Of a stretch of 64,000 nucleotides of DNA, positions 20,167-31,225 are shown piece after piece (position 1 is the stretch's first letter; each line of letters starts with the position of its first letter). A model generated the notes under the pieces. The model was not told the DNA's origin, did not search any database, and saw only the letters and a program-made list of their open reading frames with translations. This stretch comes from Ancistrus triradiatus. Taxonomy: Eukaryota; Chordata; Actinopteri; Siluriformes; Loricariidae. A program made the translations under genes and the position numbers. The stretch spans positions 7,501-71,500 of the forward strand of contig JAJAGP010000440.1 of assembly GCA_025084515.1 (NCBI GenBank), given 5' to 3'.

Positions 20167-21300
20167 GCTTCTGGTTGTACACTCTATAGCCACATGCTGT
20201 GGAATATTAGTATGGAGCATGCCCCTATTCAACCTGAAGGCTAGTTAATCTGCTCCTTCCGCTGTCTGTATCTAAAACCCTGTACGAATCAAGCATGACT
20301 CGACTAGATCCATCCCTCAGGACAAACAAGGCACCCAGGCAGCGGAATGAGGTTTCCCTTGTGGTCCAAACATCGGAGTCCTCAAACTAAACGATCCTAA
20401 CCTTTATCTATCCCTGTGTCCTTTGAGCTTCTTAGCTACTGCCAGTTTCTCCAGCTACGAGATCTACATCTTACAGAGCTTTATCTCAGTCAGAACAAGA
20501 CAAAGCACTTCAGGAAATTACTCTTCTGTAAATATCTCTGGTCTTTTGCACTTCACAAATATGGTCCAGTCTGAAAATGCCAGGACATGGATCTCAAGTC
20601 TGGGCATTCAACAATACTTATAGGAAAATATACTGTACATAGATGATGTTGTCTTGCATTGTTTGAGGTAGATTATCAAGAAAGAGGCAGAGGTTTGTCA
20701 CCACACTCTTAATAAAGTTGGGTGGTGCAATAATACAAAGAACCAAAACATATGACTTAGTAGAGCATGTTTATGCTCTACATGAAGTAGAGCTGTTTAG
20801 GCAACACATCCCAGAATTAGGGATGATGTTGTGAAAAAACACAGTATCTATCATGGTATATGTAATTTTATACCATGGTAGTGGTCTATATCACAATATA
20901 GCAATTTTGTGAATTCATAAATATGGAAATACATTATTTATTTGGAGCAAACAAAACAAAAACAGGTTTATACCTTTAACCACGTCCCGCAGTAACAACC
21001 AATAATGCATTAACATGCATTCAACATTCAAATAAGCATACTCAATTACTGCACTGATTAATACGTTTAATCCTAGTAGGAGCAACACGTACCTTCTCAG
21101 TTTTTTTAAACAACCATTTTGGAAGACGTATCCCGCGGTCATGGAAAAGATGTTTGGATTTGCTTTAAGAACTATAGAGCACTTAATTAAAACCTGTAGG
21201 GATGATGTTTATACCTCAACTTTGCATAAGAAATGTGGTTTTAAAAAAATATCGAATGGTGAAAATGTACAGTATAACTCATGACTATTTCACATCGGAA
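20167..21300. other. no gene recognised; old repeat debris
   Basis: Around 20830-20910 inverted words (TCATGGTATATG with TATACCATGGTA) suggest a decayed small DNA element. No coding evidence. Confidence 0.3.
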
Positions 21301-21329
21301 GTAAGAGCATTTCCACACATGCACAACGT

Positions 21330-21530
21330 CACGAGAACTGACAGGATTGGGACTGAACAGCTAGTTAGTGAGGATCATCAGGAAAACTGGCTTCAGTTTG
21401 GAAAGGAGGATAGAGTTTGGACTCTGGAGCAATAGGTCATGTGGTCTGATGAGTCCAGATCCATTGGTACAAGGCAGGATGGGCCCATGCTTTCATGTTG
21501 TTTACGGCATTGCAGCAGAAATAGAGACTC
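21330..21530. repeat. chimeric Tc1-like transposase debris
   Basis: At 21432-21462 the plus strand reads GGTCATGTGGTCTGATGAGT (transposase VLWSDES-like block). Directly after it, at about 21463-21508, is ACAAGGCAGGATGGGCCCAT with GCTTTCATG, which matches the T5 group only in reverse orientation. Two fragments of opposite orientation appear to be joined. Confidence 0.45.
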
Positions 21531-21637
21531 ATAAGACTAGGCGACGTTTTTCCAATCTTCTATTGGCCAGGTTTGGTTCAGATGCTCTCAGTTGTAATGG
21601 GTGGTTATTTGAGTTTCTGTTACCTTTTTCATTTCTT

Positions 21638-21712
21638 GCTCAGTTTGGGATGGGCCGTAGATATTAGAAGATCATTGTAAAAAGCGCTGTAGAAATAAAT
21701 CTGACTTGACTT
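21638..21712 (+). repeat. 3' end of an L2-like LINE
   Basis: GTAAAAAGCGCTGTAGAAATAAATC followed by TGACTTGACTT, the same terminal block as the tails at 540 and 31200. Confidence 0.7.
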
Positions 21713-21960
21713 TCTATCAACTCGAACTAGTCTGGCATCAACGTGGCATTTTCACCCAGAGAACTGGCCTCACTGGATATTTTCTCTTTTTCGGACCATT
21801 CTCTGTTAAACCCTAGAGGTGGTGCTGTGTGTGAAAATCCCAGTATATCAGCAGTTTACGAAATTCTTACCCAACAAACCATGCCACGTTGAAAGTCATT
21901 TAAAATGCCTTTCTTGCCCATTCTGATGCTCGGGTTGATTCAGCAGCTCGTCTTGGTCAT
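21713..21960. repeat. interspersed repeat, unclassified
   Basis: Contains TTTTCGGACCATTCTCTGT, AAATCCCAGTATATCAGCAG and AACCATGCCACGTTGAAAGT, a combination I recognise as common in fish genomes, probably a DNA transposon. Only one copy lies in this window. Confidence 0.45.
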
Positions 21961-22789
21961 GTCTACGTGAATAAATAAAATAAATGTGACCAGTAAAGCC
22001 ATGAAAAGTATAATTGTCTATTATCAGGACTTGTATGAAGGTCAGACCACATTATTCGTACAAACAAGAAACCCAGACCTTCCTCTGTACTAAACATATC
22101 TTCTCACCAAGCCCCTGATGCTTTTTATACACCCACAAAAGCCACGTTCTCCAACCCACACACTGTGCCAATCATTCAACTGTATGTCGCCTCGCAATCT
22201 GTCCACGAGTCAACGCTAATCCTGAATCCACAGCCGTACCGGAGGGTCTGTCAGTCACTGAGAGTCGACGTCAACGTGATTTTCGTCCAGCTATAGCTCT
22301 GTGTTCGCTCTTTGTTTTGAACTGCGTCGCGGTTCATCCTACTTCAACTTAATACTGCAGTTTTTTTATTTCAGTAACCGGTAGCTCGCTGTTCTTTTGT
22401 GTAGCGTCTGGGAAAAAAAATCAAAAAGGTCACGTACACCTTTCAGCTCTGAATCCCGTGGCACACCGGTGCGGTGTTTTATTGATAACATTTAAATGTC
22501 ACAACGGAATCAGAGCCATTTACATCGTTCTCAGTGACAGCTGGGACCGTACCTCAGAAACCCTGGCTTGAAAACAATTCACTTAGCTCGGCTCTAGAGC
22601 TTTATGGCTTTACAGATTTAAGCCGCGTGTTTTAGCTGTTGTAGCCCATCCAGCTCACGGTCTGACATATTGTAAGCTCAGAGTTCTTTCCAAAACTCAA
22701 TGGTCTAATGCACACCAATATGCTGCGCATGACCAGTTTTCAAACAAATATGTTTAATACGGTGCCACGCAGAATAAAAAATAAATCCT
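21961..22789. other. no gene recognised; largely unique
   Basis: Positions 22140-22380 are CpG-containing and unrepeated. No coding or RNA feature identified. Confidence 0.35.
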
Positions 22790-22940
22790 TCAGCATGCCG
22801 TTATTATGAGAATGAACAATATGTCGTAAAAACAACGTAATTATTTCGTAATTTCGAGAAAGTATATCGTTATAATGATCAAAGTATGTCATTAACACAA
22901 CATAAGTGTGTCATAATTATGAGATAATATCTAAGTGATG
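22790..22940. repeat. degenerate TCGTAATTATGAGAAA-type tandem repeat
   Basis: Words such as ATGTCGTAA, ATTTCGTAATTTCGAGAAAG and GTCATAATTATGAGATAA recur every 25-35 bases, a pattern common in fish minisatellites. Confidence 0.4.
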
Positions 22941-23274
22941 GAGGAATTCACATCTGCAATTTTTGCAATGGAGCACTTGATTGAATTAACTAAACTTTAC
23001 GTTACAAATCAATCAATCAATCAATAAATCTAGAAGTAATTAAATAAATAAAACCACAAATAAATTCATTAATTATTTAATGTTCAACATAAAATTATAT
23101 GTAATGCCTCCAACATGCAGTAAGCTGGCCGCTGTTGAGCTAACCCTCGTGTTAACGGCCATTATGAGTCTGGCACATGTCATTAAGTAATTAAGCCAAC
23201 ACCAGTGAGTTTTTTCCATAGGCGAAAAGATTGCCAATTTGAACAGAGATCAGAATACCATTGTTTAAAATATA

Positions 23275-23573
23275 CAGTAAGTCCTCGACTTACGACGCAG
23301 ATCCGTTCCTAGGTGGCGTCGTACACCGATTTTCGGTGTAAATCGGAACATGCGTACATACTGTACATAAATAACATACTGTAAGCACTTATCCTATCCT
23401 AACACAGTAATTATCAAAAAACGAGCCGCGTAACCGTGTATCCTTCCGCCGCGCACACCAAACACGAAGTTCGCGTTATGACGTATACGACGCAAAACCA
23501 CTTAAGTGCGAAACAAGGCTTTATACAGTAAATGGGAGATGCATCATAACCACGGAACGTCGAGGACTACCTG
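23275..23573. mobile_element. 299-bp pogo/Tigger-like MITE with TA duplication
   Basis: The left end CAGTAAGTCCTCGACTTACG and the right end, reversed as CAGGTAGTCCTCGACGTTCC, match over the first 15 bases with two differences. TA flanks both sides (23273-23274 and 23574-23575). There is no coding frame. The end sequence resembles pogo/Tigger ends; the assignment is by resemblance. Confidence 0.65.
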
Positions 23574-23699
23574 TATTCAGTAATAATAAGGAAAGATCCC
23601 TCTTGCCTGGGACTCCCATACAGTCGAATAGTTTTGACTGCAGCACTCCCAGAAGGTGAGGCCAGCCACTGATTGCCATTGAAACCAGAAACTGGCAAA

Positions 23700-24440
23700 T
23701 TAAGGAACCAGAAAATCAGGGTACAATGATGTTGGAACCGAGGAATTTAAGATGTAAAAATCAGTGTCTTGACACTGAAAAATGATAAGAATGAGGAAAA
23801 ACACAGGAACTACAGAACTCAGTGAAACACTTACTGAATAATAAACACTAAAGAACTTGAACTTAGGAAGTCTGTAACTAAAGAACTTAATAATGAATCT
23901 GGAAAGTAATGATACTTGGAAATTTAAAAACTGTGGAAGTAAGCAAGTAATTAAGTCAAAAGGTCGGGAACTGGAACATAATTCAACGAGGAACTCAAGA
24001 ATAAAATAAAGAAACAAAAATGTTTTAGGAGCAGGCAAGTTTGGGCACAAAGGATTGTGGGTACCAAAGAAACTGGGGTGTAAGAAAACATGACTAAAGA
24101 ACTTAAGTCAATAGTAAAAGTAGAATTTAATAAAAAAATTCAAGATTTAAGGAATCAGGAAAGTAAGAGACTTAGTGGCTCAGGAACGAATGAATTATGG
24201 AATTAAGAATTTGAGAAAATAAGTTTGAGAAAATGAAGGAATTTGGTGACTACGGAACTCGTAGAATTGGAGCTATTTACGAATTATGGAAACTAAAATA
24301 AATATGAAATTACTAAAAAGTGAGGAACAAGATAAATTAGGAAGAGATTTATTCAGAAACTCATTTGGTGACTACAGAGATCAAGGAACATGAGAAACAA
24401 AGCAACTGTGAACTACAAAATGAAACGTGGATGTGTTTGA
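23700..24440 (-). repeat. purine-rich degenerate minisatellite (AAGGAACT-type words)
   Basis: Words such as AAAGAACTTGAACTTAGGAA, AAGGAATCAGGAAAG and GAGGAACAAGATAAATTAGG recur every 15-25 bases over 700 bp. The 116-codon minus-strand frame (23700-24050) is a Phe/Leu/Ser-rich translation of this and is not a gene. Similar DNA lies at 31700-32130. Confidence 0.45.
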
Positions 24441-24559
24441 ACTGTAATGTATCGTACCCGTGAGCATGCCTGAAGTTTAGCTTGCTTCTTTTTTCATCAG
24501 TTTGAGCTCTAATGCTTCTTCTGGCATCTCCATCCCTCCTGAAGCATCACCAGAGATTA

Positions 24560-24930
24560 ACGGATCATGAAGAGAACCTGTTTGATTGACAGGCCCTGGT
24601 GACTTCGGTGACATCCAGGATTTCATTTACATCATAACTGTAATGAGTTTAATCATCCATAAACGTACAAGGTGTTGAGATAAAACAATTACCAACATGC
24701 AAATGAAGCTGTGCTATTTATATTCTAATTCGTCCTTGTCCTGACTGGTGTGATGGACGCAGCCATTATGGATTAATGATAGAACATATGAAAGCGATTT
24801 GACAAGCAGGGTAACATCATCCGGGTCTGAAAGTACAGGTTCATGTTCAGTTTATGTCCCTGCAGCAGCTTTCGAATACAAAATGTAGTTTTACCATTTG
24901 TTCCAAACATCTGTGTTGCGATGGTAATGG
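24560..24930. promoter_or_regulatory. unique block; candidate conserved non-coding element
   Basis: Contains the octamer ATGCAAAT (ACATGCAAATGAAGCTG), GCCATTATGGATTAATGATAG and TTTAATCATCCATAAACG. Unrepeated. An enhancer role is inference. Confidence 0.35.
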
Positions 24931-24956
24931 ATGGAATTTCTAAATAATAATAACAT

Positions 24957-25015
24957 TAGCTGATAGAACCACATGGACAAGGGATTCCTTTATCAAACCT
25001 TTATCAAACCTTGCT
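24957..25015 (+). repeat. T2 Tc1 transposase-derived snippet
   Basis: AGCTGATAGAACCACATGGA through CCTTTATCAAACC equals part of the T2 copy at 50753-50803, which codes for the VADRTTWTRDSFIKPL stretch there. Confidence 0.6.
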
Positions 25016-25558
25016 AAAGCTGAGAGAACGCTGAGAGAACGCTGAGAGAACTGACGCGAGGATTGCGAGGATCTGGCAACCCAGACTGATCCGCGGTTGC
25101 ACAGAGGACGCGGTGTCGTAGCTGCTAGGAGATATTTACCTTTGATATTTTTTAATTCCCGCATCTGTATCATATATAATCGTATATATAGTAGGTTTTT
25201 ACAACATCTTAATCATTTTTATTATTCTCGTACCGGCGGATTATATATATATATTTTTTTTTTTTTTTTGTTTTGCCGCTAATCGTTATTTAGTAACTTT
25301 ACAGGTATACCGGCTTGTGTTCGCAGTAGTTAGCCATTAGCTAATAACCAGAGTTGCATCTTCTTCGCAGTAGTGTGTGTTTTTATAACTTTTCCCACTT
25401 TCTTTCTGAGACTTAGTTTTTTGTGACGTTTTGTGTTGACTTAACTTGTATTAATCGAGCATTGCATTGGCCATCGGCTGCAGCTGAACCATATCTTCAC
25501 TCGGCACCCCACAACACCACTCGAAGCTAAGTACCGTTAATTCATTAATTGTACTAAC

Positions 25559-26238
25559 ATGGCTTCTGCTGCGCTTGTTCCCTGTGCCAAGTGTGGCATG
25601 TTTAGCTATTCTTCCTCCAACGTTAGCGTAAATTTTATTTGTGATAGGTGTAGGCTTGTAGCTAGTCTGACGGAGAGGATTGTAGTTTTAGAGGCACGCA
25701 TCCAGACATTACAGAAGGCTAGCTCAGCTCCTAGCTTAGCAGATCTGGATGCCAAAGGTGAAGTTAGAGCCCCCGCCCCGGCAGAGCCCTTGCAGCAGGG
25801 CAAGTGGGTGACGGTTCGGCGATGTAGTCGTAAGGCTAGCCACGAGAGCACCACTCTTTACCTGTTCACGTGTCCAACAGGTTTAAGCTCCTCAGTGATG
25901 CACCCACTGGGCAGCCTGTTGAAAGAGCTCTGGTCATAGGTGACTCTATTTTACGACATGTGAAACTAGCTACCCCTTTAGGGACACCAGCAGCTAGAGT
26001 TACCTGTATCCCTGGAGCCAGAGTGCCGGACATTGTAACGAGTCTTAGTGAACTCGAGAGCCGCAGATTCTCTAGGATAGTTATTCATGTAGGGGCTAAT
26101 GATATACGCCTTTGTCAGTCAGAGGTTACTAAGGCTAATTTTGTAAAGGTGGTTAGAGTGGCGAAGGCGATGTCCGATGCAGTAGTGTGCTCTGGCCCAT
26201 CCCAATGCAGCGAGGTGACCAAGCCTACAGCAGGTTAG
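25559..26238 (+). pseudogene. LINE ORF1 remnant: zinc-ribbon-like N-terminus, coiled coil, SGNH-type domain
   Basis: The first frame begins MASAALVPCAKCGMFSYSS and has a CxxC...CDRC pair (residues 9-33) followed by a short heptad-like stretch (SLTERIVVLEARIQTLQKAS). A frameshift near 25870-25939 leads into RALVIGDSILRHVKL, then GARVPDIV and HVGANDI. GDS and GxND are block I and block III motifs of SGNH hydrolases, as found in ORF1 of CR1/L2 LINEs, where the protein binds RNA or lipid. The frame stops at 26238 before the C-terminal Asp-His block, so the domain is truncated. Confidence 0.75.
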
Positions 26239-26619
26239 TGGTCACTGAACTGGCTGGCTGTCAGTGGTGCTCTGAAAAACAACGTGTGCTTAATATAGAC
26301 ACTGAGAACACCTGCCTTTGAGGTGTAAGCGCATGGCCTTGTTATAGGATGGGATCGTGGTCCAAGTCCCCTGCGGGAGGGTGCTGCTCTCATCTCCCTT
26401 CAACTTCCCATAGTCTTATGGCCCCTCTGGGTGTTTTGGAGGTGGCTGACGGTATCCAGAAGCAGGGGTCAGGCAAGGCAGACATAGAGCCGAAGTGGCT
26501 TAACCAACTGGGCTGATGGTAGCCATTACACCTCACCGCATAACCCACATTGATTGAAATGTGTCTGTTTACCCGCATCTGCGCTAAACGTAAACGCGTC
26601 GTCAAAAAGGGCGCTGAAG

Positions 26620-26830
26620 GGTGTGGGGGAGTAATAACAGGGGAGGGGGGACGAGAGAGGGAGATGTCGGGGAGTTGAGTGGGAATGGTGAAATTGGAGG
26701 GGGAGGGGGGGACTGCGCGGAGAAAAATAACCAAAGGGGGGGGGGAAGAAGCGGGGAAGCAGTGGGGAGAGGGGGAGGGAGGGGACAGGGATATACCGGG
26801 GGGGGAGTGTGAGGAGAGGAAGTAAAAAAA
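26620..26830 (+). repeat. G-rich low-complexity tract inside the LINE
   Basis: Runs of up to ten G within a purine-rich tract between the ORF1 remnant and the endonuclease. No LINE protein corresponds to it. It may be a real expansion or a sequencing/assembly artefact, and it is predicted to form G-quadruplexes. Confidence 0.6.
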
Positions 26831-26899
26831 AATAAACTGCAACAGAGAATAACAACATTAACTAAAGCTAGGACACACTTAACATTAAATCACTTACAT

Positions 26900-27680
26900 C
26901 AAAGCAGTGATTGTAAATGGAATGATCACTGATAAACGCTTACAAACGCTCTGTTTCTCACTGAAACTTGGATTAGACCTGATGAATATTTTAGCCCTTA
27001 ATGAGCCCCACCTCCGGAGACAGTCGGCTAAGTGCCGGCGTCGTCGCTAATGGTCGGGTGGGGAGGCATAGCCAGGCACACAATTTTTGACAAGACTTAG
27101 GTGTTACAGCTAACGCCGCCTTAGCAGGGCGTGGAAGCTAATTCTTTTGAAATACTGATGCTTAATGGGACCTGATCCATCGTTATGGAAGTCAAACCAC
27201 ACATCTTGGGGGGTTCAGCTTATCACTATTTACCTCCCTCCTGGTCCCTATTCAGAATTTCTTCAGGAATTTGCTAACTTTCTTTCCTGCTTACTACTGT
27301 CAACAGATAAGGCTTTAATTGTAGGTGATTTCAATATTCACTTTGACAATGAGCAGGATCCACTTATAATTGCTTTCGAGTCCATCTTAGAATCCATGGG
27401 TATCACTCAGAATGTGATGGGACCAACCCACCGCTGTAATCATACTTTAGATCTAATATTAACATTTGATATCAAAATAGATAACCTTGATGTTTTCCCC
27501 CAAAGTGATTCGATTTCAGATCACTATCTTTTAGTATTTGAGCTATCTCTAATAAATAAAATCCTTCTGCCTCGTTATCACACTAAGCACACTATCACAT
27601 CTGCTACTCCAGCTGCGTTTATTAAAAACCTACCAGACTTAAAATTTAATACACCTATGGAGATAAATCATCTTGTGTAA
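26900..27680 (+). pseudogene. LINE endonuclease remnant (APE type)
   Basis: Degraded frames from about 26940 resemble the start of an APE-type endonuclease (FSLKLGLDLMNILALNEPHL, where a TETW-like motif would be). A clean frame at 27165-27680 carries ITIYLPPGPYSEFLQEFANF, GDFNIHFDN, THRCNHTLDLI and SISDHYLLVFEL. GDFNIH and SDH are the conserved catalytic and metal-binding blocks near the C-terminus of these endonucleases, which nick target DNA to prime reverse transcription. The N-terminal half is destroyed by stops. Confidence 0.85.
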
Positions 27681-28795
27681 ATGAGCAATTAGAATGTGTG
27701 CTTCGCTCAACCCTGGACATGACTGCCCCTGCTAGGGTCAAACGTATTAGGGAAAAAAGGCTAGCACCATGGTATAATGACCACACCCCTACCTTAAAGC
27801 AAAGAACATGGCATTTAGAGCACAAGTGGAGACATAGTAAATTGGAGGTGTTTAAGCTTGGTTGGAGGGACAGCATGACAGAGTATAAGCATGCCCTCAC
27901 TAAAGCTAAAGCTGCATACTTCTCTTCAATCATAGAGAAAAATAAGAATAATCCAATATTTCTTTTTAATACAGTCTGCAAATTAATAAAAATCCCCACA
28001 GAAAGTGATTCTCCCGTTCTGTGTCATTTTAATAGTAATGATTTTCATGACTTTTTTTAATGATAAGATAGAGAACATTAGGCATAAAACTCAATGCTCA
28101 TCACATCACCAAACTATTCAGCCACCTTCCAGATGCAGCACTAGTGAAGACATCTGTTTAATGAGCTGTAAATCAAGATTAGAATCTTTTACCCCAATTA
28201 CTAATACTTAACTATCCGCACTGATCAGCTCGTCTAAGTCATCAACATGTTTATTAGATCCCATTCCTACACGTTTACTCAAACAAGTAATACCTAGTAT
28301 TATAGAGCCACTGTTAGTTATTTTAAAGTCATCCTTTACCTTTGGTTATGTGCCCAAATCCTTTAAAGCTGCCGTTATCAAACCACTGATTAAAAAAGCC
28401 ACTCTTGACATTTGTGTGATATCTAATTATAGACCAATTTCAAATCTACCGTTTCTGTCCAAAATCTTAGAAAAAGCCGTCTATCAGCAGCTCTGCAGTT
28501 ACCTCCAAAGGGATGAAATTTATGAAACATTTCAGTCTGGCTTCAGGCCCCATCATAGTACTGAAACAGCATTGATTAGGGTACTAAATGACTTGTTAAT
28601 GTCCGCAGATAAGGGATGTGTTTCTTTTCTTGTTCTGTTAGATTTAAGTGCAGCATTTGACACTATAGATCATGATGTTTTACTAAACAGACTAGAAAAT
28701 ACTATAGGTATTAAGGGATTAGCACTTTCTTGGTTTAAATCCTACTTGACCGACCGGTACCAGTTTGTTTCAAAACACACAACAAAATCAAAAAC
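27681..28795 (+). pseudogene. LINE linker and N-terminal half of reverse transcriptase
   Basis: Frames at 27698-28060 (RLAPWYNDHTPTLKQ, EYKHALTKAKAAYFSSII), 28005-28211 and 28212-28790 give the linker and then the polymerase: LLDPIPTRLLK, SFKAAVIKPLIKK, SNYRPISNLPFLSKILEK, QSGFRPHHSTETAL and LVLLDLSAAFDTIDHDVLL (motif A with a catalytic Asp), then ALSWFKSYLTDRYQFVS. Several frame changes separate the parts. The sequence breaks off just before the GVPQGS motif, where foreign C-rich DNA begins. Confidence 0.85.
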
Positions 28796-29025
28796 ACCTC
28801 AATTCCAATTCAAATCTCAACAAAGAACACAAAAAATTTGCCCCAACCAAGAAAAAAGGTGAGAAAGGTATCAAACAAACACAAAAACACACCCCCCCCC
28901 CACAAGCCCACCCCCTTCCCCCCCATCCCCCTCCCCGCCTCCCTTCCCCCCCCCCCCACGCCCCCCCCCACCCCCCATCACAAAAAAAAATAAAAAAAAA
29001 TAATCTAAGAATCTAAGAAGCGCCT
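28796..29025. repeat. C-rich low-complexity insertion within reverse transcriptase
   Basis: Positions 28796-28880 are A-rich and 28885-28978 are C runs of up to about 13, ending in A-rich DNA to 29006. In related LINEs only about 20 residues lie between the FVS and GVPQGS motifs, yet here about 260 bases separate the matching parts. Either an expansion or a read/assembly error. Confidence 0.55.
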
Positions 29026-29039
29026 CAAAAGATGAAGTA

Positions 29040-29998
29040 TGTGTGCGTGCCCCTTCAGGGTCAGTGGCTTGGCCGCTTTTATTCTCTCTGTACATGCTGC
29101 CACTTAGGCTCATTATTTCGAAGCATGGCATTAGTTTCCACTGCTATGCATATGATACACAGCTGTCATATCAGCCAAAAAAAAAAAAAAAACCCCGAAT
29201 GACAGCCTTACAATCAACACAATCGGGACTGTGTAAGGCAATAAAAGATTTTGGATGTTATTTTAAGTTTTCTCTTACTTAACTCAGATAAAACTGAGGT
29301 GCTATAGTGGGACCCAAGGCTGTGAGATACAGGTGGGGAGCTACATCCTATCCTAAATCTAGATGGCTGTCCAGTATTGGCCCAGTCCGTCTGTAAAAAA
29401 CTTAGGGGTCACACTTGATTCAGATTCTCCTTTGTGCGCACATTAGCAGCATCACTCGTTGCTTCTTTCAATTATACGTAATATCGCTAAACCTTAGAAA
29501 TATCCTCCTCTTTAATGATGCAGAAAAAAACTTGTTCATGCGTTATAACCTCAGGTTGGATTACTGTAAACGCTTAACTATGGATGCTCTAGTAAATCTA
29601 TAATAAACTTCAGTTAGTTCAATGCAGCTGCCCAGTGCTACTCGAACTAGAAAATTTGATCATATCCACTTCCTGTTCTATCATCACTGCCTGGGGTTTA
29701 CCATTCAAATTCCGCTTGAATTACAAATACTTCTATAACTTTATAAAGCTCTCCGGCGCTGGCCCCACAATCATCTGATGAAACTCTTAGAGTTTTACAA
29801 TCCAACTCGTCTACTTCGTTCGCAGTGGTGCAGGACTTCTTTTATTTCCTAAATTAAAAATTCACAGCAGGGGGAAAGGCTTTCTCATACTGGCCCCCCC
29901 AACTAGGAATAAACTTCCCACTTTAGTTCGAGAATCAGACAACCCCTCCAAAGTTTTAAGTCTAGCTAAAACATACTTAATTTACACAGGCTTTTGAC
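29040..29998 (+). pseudogene. C-terminal half of LINE reverse transcriptase
   Basis: Begins with APSGSVAWPLLFSLYMLPL, a degraded GVPQGSVLGPLLFSLYM motif. CYAYDTQLSYQ follows, motif C in which the canonical YADDTQ has lost its first catalytic Asp (Tyr instead). Further pieces match the thumb and C-terminal region: KTEVL near 29290, a KFDHI-like stretch near 29655 and LRESDNPS-like sequence near 29930, ending in LAKTYLIYTGF before a stop near 29995. Many stops are present. Confidence 0.8.
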
Positions 29999-31215
29999 TA
30001 GATTAGACCAGGTTGCAGGTTTGGGGTTGCTGAGCCGGAGTCGAAGTCTGTCTGGCCTGCCTGCCTTTCCGCTTGCCGGGAGTGTCGGGTTGGGCCGGTC
30101 TGGCTGAACTAGGCTTGGGTCCTCGTGATCTTGACTCTGCAACCTGCCTGAGAATACGGGCAGAGCTGGGGGTTCATAGTCATAAATCGTCTTATGGTGA
30201 TAGAATAACGTTGGGTTGCTGTCTCTTTCTGCCGCTTCGTTGGGGTTGCCAAGTCTCATGTGATCCCGGCTTGGCTGTGGTATTCCTCCAGTTTCTCCTC
30301 TTTCTATCTTTCTAGCTATCTGGCTATAGAAAGCAACTAAAAGTGCTGGGGGGGGGTGAATGACGTCAATGGCTGGGTGTGGAAAGAAAAAAAAGGGGGG
30401 GGGAATGGGGTGGGAAAGGGCCGTCGGATGCCGGGGGTGTGGCTAAAAAAAAAAACGGTGATTGGGGGAAAGTGGACAAGGGTGCGTGGCTGGCTGAGCC
30501 TAGGGCTGGCTGGGTCTTAGAAACCAACCTGGGGAAGCTGTGTTGAGTGGTGGGGGGAGAGAACTGCTTGGGCCGGGGTCTCTGCTAACACTGGTCATCA
30601 GTGATTGGACATGGCAATCAGTGATTGTTAATAGACCTGTGCCTTAATCAATAACTACTAATTACAATTTTCTTTTCTGTTTTTCTCTCCGAGCTGTGTT
30701 CCGGCATTTTCCGGCCCCCACATGATGTACATCTGATGGGAGCTCTCCACTTTGCATAATTCACATTGATTCGACCATGACTCCATGAACTTTAGTTCGC
30801 TCTTAGATTTATCATCATACCCGGGCCACTTAAGTCGATGTGCTATTCACATTCTATTTCTGCACTTTGACTCCATGACCGTTAGTTCGCTCTTAGATTT
30901 ATCATCATCCCTGCCACTTAATGTCGTGTTGCATACTTTCACTTCTATTCGAACTTTTGACTCCATACTTTATGTCGCTCTTAGATTTTATCCATCTACG
31001 CCGCCCAAGGCAGTTGGGTTCCCTTTTTTGAGTCTTTGGTCCTCCCAAGGTTTCTTCCTAGAACTAGGAGTTTTTTCCTTGACCACTGTCGCCCTAGGCT
31101 CGCTCAATTTTGGGATTTGGACGTAGTTTAATAGGAGTAATCTAAACTTTGTTAAAGTTGCTTTGAGACAATGCTCCATGTGGAAAGCGCTATAATAAAT
31201 AAATCTTGACTTGAC
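29999..31215 (+). repeat. LINE 3' UTR with a triplicated unit and G-rich tracts
   Basis: Between 30775 and 30995 a unit of roughly 90 bp repeats three times; each starts near GACTCCAT and contains TTCGCTCTTAGATTT or GTCGCTCTTAGATTT. G-rich runs lie at 30339-30348, 30395-30420 and 30430-30470. The last 220 bases are the conserved tail seen in the truncated copies, closing with TTGACTTGACTTACTTGACT. Confidence 0.7.
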
Positions 31216-31225
31216 TTACTTGACT

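Larger units (their letters stand above)
25016..31215 (+). mobile_element. nearly full-length L2-like LINE, inactive
   Basis: One non-LTR retrotransposon in plus orientation: a 5' region with a (GCTGAGAGAAC)3 repeat near 25018-25051, an ORF1 remnant, an endonuclease, a reverse transcriptase, a C-terminal region and a 3' UTR ending in ATAAATAAATCTTGACTTGA and a short tail. Domain order and sequence fit the L2/CR1 group. Stops, frameshifts and three G- or C-rich tracts (26620-26830, 28885-28978, 30335-30470) interrupt it. Truncated 3' copies of the same or a close family lie at 301-558, 3645-3775 and 21638-21712, and a reverse transcriptase fragment at 43725-44345. Confidence 0.85.

Noticed and set aside
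26390..26858. 150- and 110-codon Pro/Ser-rich minus frames
   Set aside because: Caused by the G-rich low-complexity tract inside the LINE.
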